The translations under genes and the position numbers were made by a program. From Enoplolaimus lenunculus (Eukaryota; Nematoda; Enoplea; Enoplida; Thoracostomopsidae), in contig JASANG010003692.1 in the NCBI GenBank assembly GCA_030248215.1, forward strand, positions 162,967-226,966: a stretch of DNA of 64,000 bases, read 5' to 3'. Below the pieces are notes generated by a model. It was not told the DNA's origin. It was given only the letters and a program-made list of their open reading frames with translations, and made no database searches. Positions 1 through 9,830 of the stretch are shown here, piece after piece; position 1 is the first letter of the stretch; each line of letters begins with the position of its first letter.

Positions 1-346
1 CCTGGCTTTTGTCCATCCTGGCAACTTGGCTCTCGAACCCACAACAGTTTGCACGACCACGCTGCTGTTGTCGATCATAATGAGCAGATCTAGGATGAAC
101 AGGATAGGTCATGGTAGAATCAATCTGTACCGAAGGAGGTGATGGTACACAGGGGGTTTCTAGTCGATAATCACACAAGCTTGTTTCCTGAGAAGATACT
201 TGAGAACACTTAAGCACAGGTTGATTTTGTGACAACCAGAGATTTTGAATTTGAGCAAACGCCGCGATTTGTTGTTCAAGCAAGCCACATAACCGTTGTA
301 ATTCGCTCTTTTCTGCTGGCTCTGACTGGACGTTTATTTGCTGTGT
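1..346 (-). other. Edge exon of the unrecognised gene (partial)
   Basis: A full-length open frame of 115 codons runs from an acceptor (ccattacag) at 347-349 to the window edge. It encodes TQQINVQSEPAEKSELQRL, then a Leu/Gln-rich segment and a Pro/Ser/Gln-rich tail with QQQRGR. Codon use matches the other coding exons and there is no stop, so the gene continues to the left of the window. Confidence 0.6.
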
Positions 347-3097
347 CTGTAATGGCTCGTCCTAAAACACACCTATATATGTTCAGCGGAAGTTGTACGT
401 CTCTCAGATCTACTAGCCCTCCTTCTAAACGAAATATATTTGGAAAACCTACAAGGAGAACTTCGTTTAAACGTTGCCTAATTTTGCTGCGCCTATTACA
501 CAAAAATAAAGTTTATACTGCTCTTAATATTATGAAAGCAGAGAGAAGGTACAACTTATTCGTTAGATCTTAGCAAAATGAGAATGTTCTGAGTATCAAT
601 ATTTAACATGACTTGTACCAATTTCTCCGTACGTGCGTACTTAGTAACTTGGCATCCGACTCAAATATTTTCCTGACCAATCCTGGTTACTGCAAAAAGC
701 TACCTTTGAATGTTGTTTCATTTCAAACATGCTATTTTGAGCAGTAATTTCCTTAACGCATGACTATGATTCCCATTCAACATTAATAACTCGTTTGCAC
801 GAATCAAGTACAAAAAGAAGCATACTTGTTTTTGATCATTTCTGGCAACAGCGTCATGCACACAATTTCCCGACTTATTCTTCGTATCATTCCAACTTTG
901 ACACAGTTCACGAGTCATTCCGTTGTGATCTTGCAATTCGATACCAAGATACATCGCTATCGCCTGTTCAAGCTGTTTCTGTTCCGTTACAGTGTTTTTT
1001 GCCGCATTACCGCCCAGATCACCTTCTTCCTTGTTGTTTTCGCTATCACTCTCGACTAAATCAATCAATTCTACTGGTTCGTTTTTTGCTGACAACGAAA
1101 TCATTGTTAGTGGATTTGGCTGCGCGGTTACATCCTGACTGGAATTGTTTTCGACACACTCAGCAGCCCGACCATCCACTCCCAAACAGTTATTTAAACA
1201 CGTTGAATTATCATTCCGTTGTTTTTCAGAAATGCAAAATTCCTCTGTAACGTCTCTATTTCTGTCACGGCGCCGTTTTTGTTTTCTTTCCTTCCTCATC
1301 TTGCTGTTTCCACCACTTTTTTTCGAGTTTGAAATTGCTTTGTTTAAGTGATCACCAGGTTTCTTGATCTTTTTAAGTTTTACTCCTATTTGATCGCGAT
1401 TACTGATTTTTTCGCAGTTGTCTTTCGCAGAAAAAGTTGGACTATGCAGCATTTGCACAGCTTTCTGCTCGTCCACACGTTGATAACTTCTGTACATACT
1501 TTTAAACTTGCGATATTCTGCCTTTGGCTCCGAAATTTGATATTGTTCATAATCATCCGTCTCACTGTTCTCTTCCGAAAAGCCGCTTGCACTTGCAATC
1601 ATTGATTTGACGTTTCCATGTCGCTTACGCTTTGATTTACACAATTCATAAGTTTCGTCGCGTTGTATAGTATCATTTTTCGAATTTTTATTTGAAAAGT
1701 GATTGCGTTTATACGGCCGTGTTTGGTCTGTCATTTTTTCTGTCGAGCTTAGCTTTAATTTGCTACTTTGAAGTTTGGTTCGCCCCATTTGAACATCACT
1801 GCTTCGTTTCGATTCGTTTGAGCGTCTGTCAGAATTCGGTTTGACCAACTTTTGAGATTTTCGACAGGAACTACTGGATTTTGCAACACGTCCGCAATGT
1901 TCTTGACTACAACAATTTTCGTTGTCCTTCGCTGGCGGAACTCTGTCTCCGCGAGAGCTACTTGCCGTACCATTGCGAACTACCTCAGATTTGCCAGGCT
2001 TGCAGAGCGACGAAATATCTCTAGCCACGAATAGTAGCAATTCCCTGCATTCTTCGTGCCATTTCAGAGGTACCTTTTTACGATCTGAAGTCCGATTCTT
2101 CCTTCGCTCATTGCAAAATTCTCCATTCTTCGAGCTGTCGCTACGTTCACGACTATACTGCGCTTGATTTTCTCGATCCTTACGCTTGTTACGAAACTCA
2201 GGCAAAAGATACCGCGGACGTGGATCTTCAATTTTCGAAGCCCTCTTGCAATGTTGCTTAATGTGCAACTTGGTATCCGTGCTACTACCGCTGTATGACC
2301 GATACCGCTTTAAATCAACTAAATTACTTTCAGAATTCTCGTTGGCACCATTTCGGTAAGCGGCAACATATCGCGTTGATCTTGATGACCTACAACCTAA
2401 ACTACGCTCTGAATAGATATTTAGAGCACCATCCCTATCAGCAACTCCAAGTCTGTTCGTACGGCCACCACCCGGCGACACCGATCGTTCCCTACAATCG
2501 AACCGACTATTGTTTGACCTGACCACACCTGACGATTCTGACACCATATTCGTTTCATTAACACGACGACGAATACCTGATGCCCCCTGCCACCAAAACG
2601 ACTGAAACCTACTATTATTCGCTGAATCACACTCTGTCTCAGAATCCGACCAACGACTATACTTTTGTCCAGTAGCAGAGATAACACCAACAGATCTATC
2701 ATCATCATCATCACTTAACATTACAACATCGTCGTCTATTTTGCTTGGCTCAGCTGCTTCGCAATCGGATCCGCTTTGTAATAAATGGTCACTTACAGAC
2801 GAAACTGATCTAGGGGACGGCTTCGATGCGGGGGTAGAATTCTTAAGCCGAGTAGGTAACTCAGATGACTGACTCTCTTGCTTTAGTGAAGAACATATCG
2901 GTTTTTTCGAAAACGCGTGGGAACTACCAGATAGTACGGCAGTAGGTTGCATCAGCATTTTAGGAACCGTCGAATTTGTTGATGGCAAAGCATGTGAATT
3001 GTGGCTGTTGTTGTACTGAACCTGTGACGCTTCCGACGTTACGCTATAAATGAACAAAAATACTTTTGACGGCCGTAGTGTTTTAGTAATACTTACA
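1..3097 (-). CDS. Unrecognised Ser/Arg/Lys-rich nuclear-type protein, 3' part runs off the window
   Basis: I do not recognise the family. A phase-consistent model has an exon at 812-3043, one at 399-492 and one at 346-1 that continues past the edge; an upstream exon probably ends at 3097 before a GTAAGT donor. The 3043 acceptor follows a pyrimidine-rich tattatag-like stretch. The large exon encodes about 743 residues, low-complexity and rich in Ser, Arg, Lys and Asn. It carries two acidic-flanked hydrophobic patches, VVML followed by SDDDDD, and ELIDLV followed by ESDSE, which look like SUMO-interaction motifs. The last exon encodes a Gln/Leu-rich, probably helical stretch (LQRLCGLLEQQIAAF). 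If the 812 donor is not used, the large exon instead ends at a stop at 718. No start codon was found. Coding is well supported; the splice choices at 812 and 399 are inferred from phase. Confidence 0.6.
399..492 (-). other. Short internal exon of the unrecognised gene
   Basis: The exon follows a good acceptor (pyrimidine-rich, ending taatag) and encodes 31 codons, including RQRLNEVLLVGFPNIF and LEGGLVDLRD. It ends before GTACAACT and is joined by an intron of only 52 bp to the exon at 346. One other frame is closed at once and the other after six codons. The phases (one base in, phase 0 out) fit both neighbours. The alternative donor after GTAG at about 450 would break phase. Confidence 0.45.
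812..3043 (-). other. Main exon of the unrecognised gene
   Basis: This is one long open frame with many RS, SR and KR pairs and several acidic patches. Early on (N-terminal side) there is an SPRSVSSVSDH-like stretch before the acidic DDDDD run. The C-terminal part has ELIDLVESDSE followed by QLEQAIAMYLGIEL, the least low-complexity segment. The donor at 811-806 reads GTACTT and leaves phase 2, matching the next exon, which starts with one base. The frame also runs on to a stop at 718, so a retained-intron or alternative end is possible. Confidence 0.6.
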
Positions 3098-3337
3098 ATG
3101 GTTTAGCTCCAGTCCACAAAACAGTTGGTGCAAACACTTACGCCAAATACATACAAAATTTTGTTCCCACGAATCTTTCCAAGCAATTTTGCAAAGCGCA
3201 TGTCACAGATTTACGCCACCCCGATTTTAAAAAGTTGGCCATTGTCCACTGTTTTAAATAAATACTTTTCCTAACTTAGGAATATTCCATTATACATACC
3301 TTTGTATAAAAGCTGCCAATACCTTAATATGCATATG

Positions 3338-3612
3338 TCGTAGCCATCGCATCATTTTAGCTATATCGCCAATATGGCCGTGGTTGATGCATTTTTGAGC
3401 AGTAAGCATCATAGCTAAACAACAAAACCCCTACGTATATCGGCCAGTGATTGGTTAATAGTTTTGTGGCGCATTAGAAATCAGCATTATTTAGTGTTTT
3501 CAATGGCTCGATTTGCAATGTGGATAAACCAATCAAGTACCGTTGATGCGTTGGGTGTGCCGTGGCTAGCCATATTGGCGATGAAGCTAAGCTGGTGCGA
3601 TGGTTACGACAC
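3338..3612. repeat. Imperfect foldback (inverted repeat) about 275 bp
   Basis: The segment 3338-3395, which contains ATCGCCAATATGGC, is repeated in inverse complement at 3545-3612 (GCCATATTGGCGAT). The arms are about 80% alike by eye and separated by roughly 150 bp. No coding frame is convincing. It is probably a non-autonomous foldback or MITE. The rest of 3100-4616 shows nothing else I can name. Confidence 0.6.
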
Positions 3613-4616
3613 AATACTCAGTAATAGTAATTCCCTATTCCTACTCTGGCTGTAAACTCTATATACTGTTTAGCATTCATGAGCGAGAAGCTAGGCGTAA
3701 TTTTTGTACCTTATGTAAATTATGACACACGAACTGATTCCGATTAGGGGGACGCGCCCTGCCCCCCCCTCTCTGTAGACCCCTGGAGCAAGTAAAAGGC
3801 CTGAATAATTTTGAACCAGTGCTTGAAACCAGAGCTGAACGTTACCCGCTGGTAAACGCGAAGGACGGGAAAGAAAATTTTGATGCGGTATACCCGCGGT
3901 TGAAGAATTTCAAAGCGCGGGTAAAAATATGTTAATCTTTAAAATTTTCATAAGAAATTTGAAACTAGATAATGTAGAAACACTTGAATTTGTAAACTGT
4001 TTTTCACCGTATGAGTGAAAAATAAGTAGCCAGTGGCATCACTGAACTGCAAAACTATACAATTATTGTATTGAACGCAGTAAAAAATAACGGCGTGTAA
4101 AGGTGGATAACGGTAAAGGAATTCAGCGCATGCAAAAGCGAGTAAAACGGGTAAAGGAATTTTACGCATTTTAAAGATACGCAATGCTGCATTGAACTCA
4201 AACGTGCTTACTTTTTTGAATCGTTTCTGTTGCTGCATTGAAAACTGTTTTCAATCGACGGCTTGTAAGTTTTGGCAGTATTGCTTATTTTTGGCTCGTA
4301 ATCGTTGTCAGCTGTTGCCAAAATCTGCTCGGCTAATGTTCGATTATTTGCTGCCAGCTTTTCTGCAAGAGTACAACGTAATTTTGATGCTGAATTGCCC
4401 AAGTTACCAGTTTGAGATATAGACAACATATGTAAAAAATCCTTAAACAAAAAGAAGACACTATTTAAATTACAAAAGTAGTTCACTAAACCAGTGTTTC
4501 ACAATCGGTGTACTTAATCACAGTTCGAATGAAGAAAAGTATCATAAGCTTGCGTAGTAGAGCTAAGGTTTTTGATTATTGGCAGTCCGTAACAGAGAAA
4601 GTGCCATAATGCAAAC

Positions 4617-4824
4617 GGCCCATCTTTACTTTAAGGGGCGTCCAGGTTTCCGGTGTGCCTATAAAAGAGTAGGTTTAGATTCTAGATTACATTTTTTCGC
4701 TTAGGCTTAGGCACACATTTTTGCAACGCTTAGGCTTAGGCTGAGGCTTAGGAACACATTTTTGCAACGCTTAGGCTTAGGAACACGCATAATTACTGAT
4801 ACGCCCCTTAAAGTAACATTGGCC
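4617..4824. mobile_element. MITE with TTAGGC motifs, first full copy
   Basis: The inverted ends pair GGCCCATCTTTACTTTAAGG (left) with the complement of CCTTAAAGTAACATTGGCC (right). The interior has three blocks of CGCTTAGGCTTAGG-type hexamers separated by AACACATTTTTGCAACG. The left 23 bp resemble the ends of the element at 9243-9401, so both belong to one family. There is no coding capacity. A clean target duplication is not visible. Confidence 0.7.
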
Positions 4825-5029
4825 ATTTTCAATTGGGAAGGGTTAAGCAACCATGATTAAAGTATCCATTGAGTCTAATTTTGAAATTGGTGTCCCAATG
4901 AAAAATTAAAGCGCTGAGCACGTTCGAAACGGTGGTTCGATCGCTAGATTCTGCAGCTATGCGTGTGTAAAAATCACGATGAAAACGTCGCGAGTGAAGT
5001 AATAGAGAAGCTAGACTAAAGCTTAGTAT

Positions 5030-5219
5030 TACTGTAGTGACCCGAATAAGAGGGGGACTGATATTTATTTGGCCTCTCCAGAGGGTACCCCCCTTGTTAT
5101 TCGGTTACGGACTGTTATTTATTTTCAACCAGCCCTGCGCCATCCTTCCTTACTGATATACGACTTCTATTGATTGGGACTCAAAATGGGGACTCCCTCT
5201 TATTCGGGTCAATACAGTA
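5030..5219. mobile_element. MITE with TACTGTA ends
   Basis: The ends are an inverted repeat of about 29 bp: TACTGTAGTGACCCGAATAA at the left and the complement TATTCGGGTCAATACAGTA at the right. The TA at each end suggests a Tc1/mariner-like target. A copy of its right half lies at about 54000-54082, inside another element in a CTR9 intron. There is no coding capacity. Confidence 0.7.
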
Positions 5220-5489
5220 AATCCATTGCAACTGTCACAAAACGTTTCATGGCTCATGTATTGTGAGACTAGACTGCCACATATATCTGCGGCAATACGA
5301 ATGATCAAACTCAGCGATATAGGTAACCAAGCAGCGTATCATAGTGATTATACGAATAAAATTAGAGCAAACGAATGGATGTTTTTCTCCTGCAAATACA
5401 ATTGAGGTGTGCAAATATGCCGAAGAGATCACACTCGTGCACAAATTTTAAAATAAGAAGCCGCCCGCTTAAATGGCAGAGTGCAAGCG

Positions 5490-5785
5490 GAGGTGAAAAT
5501 ACCGGAGCCGGAAGTCAACAAAACTTGCCTGAGCCGGAGGTCAACAAAACTTGCCGGAGCCGGAGAAGAAACGAAATCAGGTAGTTAAAATGATGTTTAA
5601 TTTGACAATTCTTTCCTCAAAATTGCACCAAAAGTTAAAACGAACCCGCGTCAAACAGATAAATTTTGCAAAACTATGCAAAATTTCACTACCAAAATTG
5701 CCCGAACCTCCGGCAAAAGTTTTACCGGAGCCGGAGGTCGATTTTTACCGGAGCCGAAGGCAGACCTCCGGTTGTAGCCTGTCAT
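5490..5785. repeat. CCGGAGCCGGAGGTC repeat block (decayed MITE)
   Basis: Five to six copies of a CCGGAGCCGGAGG-type unit alternate with AACAAAACTTGC or TTTTACC. The block resembles the interior of the CCGGAA element family seen whole at 59785-60097, with A replaced by G. Small open frames here are by-products of the repeat. The rest of 5220-6500 has nothing recognisable except a dinucleotide repeat. Confidence 0.55.
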
Positions 5786-6218
5786 ACGTCATCCATTTTA
5801 ATTTGCGCCCGGCTTGTGGAACTCAGAAATACCCTTTTCAAACTTGAGCTTGGAAAAAGGGTAGCAGTGGCAAATTAAAAACAAGAAATTTGATCAATAG
5901 GTAAGTTGTAACATCTATAAAACGCAAAAGGAAATTAACTAGCAATTTTGGATTTCAACCTCTCAATTGCGAAAATAAAAACGACTGCAATGAGAAATTG
6001 AAACAGTTTTTAAACTCGAGTGGAAAATTTGATAACCACTTTTAGGATAGTAAAAAGGAAATTGAAAAGTGGTGCTTTACAACAGTGGGAAAGTGAAGAC
6101 AAGAATGCTGTTTCAATTTCCCACTAGATGCATTTAGATAGTATAGCAGTTGGAATTTGAATTTAGAAAACCGGAATGTTCTAGATATCTAGAACTCACA
6201 AACAATTGAAATGCGTGT

Positions 6219-6238
6219 GAGAGAGAGAGAGAGAGAGA
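6219..6238. repeat. GA dinucleotide microsatellite
   Basis: A perfect run of ten GA units directly follows ATGCGTGT. Confidence 0.9.
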
Positions 6239-6523
6239 AAGTTTACTAGTCAATTTAACACTTCTCCACCGCTCATATGGAGATTATAACAGAACAATAC
6301 AACCAACACAGATATAGTTAACAACGATTATTCACGCTTAGAAATCAACAATGTGAAAACCTGATTATTAGAAAATGTCTAACTGAAAATCAATCACTGA
6401 TTTAGATTCTCTTGTTATGCTAGTAAAATAGCGGTCAAAAATTAATTTACTTAGTTTTATTCTTATCCGGCATTAACTTCTAAAAACAATTTCGCTTAAA
6501 ATTTTTTCCCGCAAACGTTCCGC

Positions 6524-8010
6524 CTATATTACCAATTTAAAGCCTGGCGACGCATTCGAGTTTTCCGTAATGATCCCGAAAACACGATCAAAAACGGGCC
6601 CTTTCAGTCGCACTTTAAGTCTACAAAGTGATCTAAAAACACTTTTCCTAAAGATGGACATTGGGTTCTCTAATGTATTATGAAAATTTAATAAGCATCG
6701 CGATTTCCATAGAGCGAACTGCATATACTGAATTAAAAAATTAAAACATTGATAATTTTGTGTAGATGTATTACTTTTTCCCAATATTAAATCGGACAGA
6801 TTAATCTTATGACAACCTAGTAACCGTTGCAAAATTGGTGTAATTTCAAAAACAAAATTATACGCACGGGAACAATAAATAAAAACATGTGGGATGTCCT
6901 CAACTACATCTATCCCTTGTATACGGCAGTAACAACAATACTTTGATGTTGTAGTAAAATATGATAACCTATTATTTATATAAAGACGGTTTTGTCTTAG
7001 TTTATAGTGCAAGTCCCGTACTTTACCGTCCACATACTTCGCCTTTGCCCATTTCCATGATTCTTTGACATACATTATCTGATCCTAAATGCCGTTCCCA
7101 ATACAAATTTTGCAAAATCATGTTTTTGCTATAATAATTGTGTATCCATAGTTTATAAACTAATTTTGACTTCAATTTTAACATGTAATATTTTTCCCCG
7201 AAAACCCAGCAAAAGTCTCCCTCTTGTCGGAAAGTGGACTCGATAATCGAATAGCGAATTTCTTTATAGAACATAGGAATTGCGCTCCGCCTCACTTGTC
7301 TGCTTGTCAAAAATTCAACCTTCCTGAAGAAGTGGAAAAAGGATCTTCTCCAGCTAAGCATTTCCTTATAGCACAAGCACTTTACATAACACATTAATCT
7401 GTTAACTTTTACTCTAATTTTAAAATCTGGAAACCCAATACCACCACCAGTGGCATCCAGGTGTAGTATTTGTTGTCGTACAATATCTGCGGCGGACGGA
7501 TAGAACACAAACCGACGCAATACTTTGTAACATTTATCTATAACAGCGGTCGAAGGAGTCGCTACAGCACAAATATAATTAAAAAAACACAAATAATAAA
7601 TCATCGCAATATGTATTCGGCCATACATTGACACTCCGTATGGAGGTACTCTTCTCTCTAATGCATCTATGCTGGACACACTTTTAGTCCAATTGTCTTC
7701 TAAGTCAAATCCCGATGAGTCAATCCAAACACCGTATAGTTTCAATTTATCTACAACATAGCTTCTCCATTTTTTGGGTACGATCTTTTTTCTAGAAGAG
7801 CCTAATAGTAAAAGTTGTGTTTTTCTTGTCTTCAATCGGCTACCAGAGGCCATTTTATACCATTCAAATATTTGAAAAACGATACTAATTTCTTCCCAAT
7901 TGGTAACAAAAACACTTGTATCATCAGCAAACTTCGTTATTCTTGTATTCTGACCATACAACGGTACCCCCGTAAGCATTTTAGTTGTCCTCACAAAGTA
8001 TACGCTATTG
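6524..8010 (-). mobile_element. LINE (non-LTR retrotransposon) reverse transcriptase, 3' part, degenerate
   Basis: Two overlapping minus-strand frames (7994-7023 and 7075-6524) belong to one damaged ORF2. The first contains the reverse transcriptase catalytic box KFADDTSVF, preceded by GVPLYGQ, which is the palm motif that binds the metal ions. The second ends in a Cys/His cluster, CCYCRI then HVFIYC, typical of the C-terminal knuckle of many LINE ORF2 proteins. The frames differ by one base near 7060-7075, so there is a frameshift. The N-terminal half of the reverse transcriptase and any endonuclease are missing. The clade is not assigned. Confidence 0.85.
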
Positions 8011-8043
8011 TAAAATATAGTAGAATTCTGGTTTCCGTCTCGT

Positions 8044-8739
8044 ATGTCAGCACTACATCAGACTCAAGGCCATGATGTGACGGGTATTGCGGGAGGTGGC
8101 ACAGCAGCACAACCTGATGCCGATCTTCCAGAAACTGAACCTTGCAATGGTCAATTCTACTCGACAACCGTTCTTAACAATGCATGCGATGCAAATGATG
8201 CGGAAGCAATTGACTCGGCTGTCAATGACAAGTTCGATGTATTTCGCCCGCGAACTTTATACATCAAAAATCCCAACATAGCTGGAAAAATAACAACTCA
8301 AATGGCAACAAAAATTCTGATTGAAGTGGAAAAGCTTTTTACGATTGAAAAAGCTTCCAATCACGGTCACTTTATAAGATTAATATTTCACACAAGTGAA
8401 CTCGCAGCTGCTTGTATTGGAAAGACTATTGTCTTTGAGGGAAACGAATTGAGTTTAATATCACCAGCAGAATCCGAGCTAATTACACGAACGCTACATA
8501 TTTTTGGTGTTCCGTTGGAAGTGCCTGATGCAGTAGTACGCAATTTTTTGAAAGATAATGGAATAAATACAATTTATTCGGGTCGTTTTATAAAATGGAG
8601 GGGCACTAATATTGACTCCCCAGGCAGGAGTTACGTTATACAGACGCCGTCTTCCTTGCTGATCGCTCCGGTAATAAAATGGCACCATGCTAACTTTCGA
8701 CGTGGTTTCATAAATCTTCGTTTATGGAAATGCGTGTGA
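8044..8739 (+). mobile_element. LINE ORF1-like fragment, opposite orientation to the adjacent reverse transcriptase
   Basis: A 231-codon plus-strand frame encodes TLYIKNPN, a middle HIFGVPLEVPDAVV segment and SGRFIKWRGTNID with SYVIQTPS. This order (a 'gvp.evpd' segment, a 'gRfikw' segment, then a beta-rich end) matches the RNA-binding ORF1 proteins that precede ORF2 in several LINE clades. The zinc knuckles usually found further on are absent, so the piece is truncated at the 3' side. It starts next to the reverse transcriptase fragment but on the other strand. It is not a host gene. Confidence 0.65.
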
Positions 8740-9242
8740 ACACGCTAGGTCAACAGTTTGCATGTATTTCAGTTGTTTGATTTCCAGAGAGCTATTGCTA
8801 GAGATTTAGCGTAAGTTTGTTGTCTTTGGATTGTTTCAGTTTTTGTTCGAGATTAAGTTAAGGTTCTTGTTTTCTGTACGATTCTTATGAACTCTTGAAG
8901 AGCATAACACTGCGGAACTGAATTCAAATTTTAACATTTCGTATCTAGCAATTCGTTCGATTAACATAAAAACGAATACAACCCATACATTGAAGCTAGG
9001 TCCCAAACAATACGGTTTTCTATCAAATGCCAATTTGCTACACTACCGCCTTCGTGCTAACTACGTTTATGACAAATAATTTTAAAAATAATCCAGACAC
9101 TTTATTTTCCAAAAACAAATGAGTTTAAAATTGACGGAATGTGAATGATGTGTTGGCTGTCACTCATACGATACAAGACGCAATGGCAAATTTTACTCCC
9201 AACTAATCTAATAATAACATTCGCTTTTCCTATAACAACAGC

Positions 9243-9401
9243 GGCCAATGTTACTTTTAGGGCCGTAACAGTAGATTAAGTATAATCTTTTAACCCAAGC
9301 GCAGAAAAAGTGTAAAAACCAAGTCTAAACAAAAATGCAGTCTAAAATGTAAGCCTACAATCCCACCAGAAACCGGGACGGCCCTAAAAGTAACACGGGC
9401 T
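9243..9401. mobile_element. MITE with GGCC...AGGGCCGT ends
   Basis: The left end GGCCAATGTTACTTTTAGGG is repeated in inverse complement at the right end (GCCCTAAAAGTAACACGGGC). The interior is AT-rich with weak GTCTAAA-type repeats. It is a relative of the element at 4617-4824. Confidence 0.65.
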
Positions 9402-9462
9402 TTAAAAGTTATTAACTAAAGATTTCATACAATAAATGGATCATTTGTATAACTTACAAGTC

Positions 9463-9545
9463 AAATTGACACTCTTCGAAATAAACTTTACGGGACTACA
9501 CAGACTGAGTCAAATTCGACTCCGACAGAGTGACCAAAGTTAAAC
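9463..9545. mobile_element. Remnant of the GAGTCAAATTCGACTC MITE
   Basis: About 80 bp (GTCAAATTGACACT, then CTACACAGACTGAGTC and ATTCGACTCC) match half of the palindromic element at 36527-36721. Both the right arm and the CACTGCAAAAA ends are gone. Confidence 0.5.
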
Positions 9546-9717
9546 AACTCTAAATTTTACAAACAATATATATACGCCTAAAACGCCAAATCTACTCACA
9601 AAAATTAAGAAAAGTTCAATTTTCTGACTTAGATTTGAATACAGAATTTCTTTTAGTCAGGCCCAGCTACTTTAGTGGTGAAAAACGCAAATTATTCAAA
9701 AATTTTTTTTTACACAA

Positions 9718-9830
9718 TAGCATTTTAGATATTCGGATACATATTTTTTTTCGGATACATATCCGGATCTTTTTCATATTTGGATATCCAGTGCCCATCT
9801 ATATTCGATACACGCTACACTCTTTCTAAA
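9718..9830. mobile_element. Remnant of a GGATAT-motif element
   Basis: Repeated GGATACATAT and GGATATCC motifs end at CCAGTGCCCATCTATA. The inverse complement of that end, TAGATGGGCA, resembles the TAGTGATGGGCATCGG end at about 63841, so this is probably the opposite end of the same family. Confidence 0.4.

Noticed and set aside
4690-4795. Interstitial telomere from TTAGGC repeats
   Set aside because: The hexamers are few, broken by AACACATTTTTGC spacers and enclosed by inverted MITE ends; other copies have the same layout.
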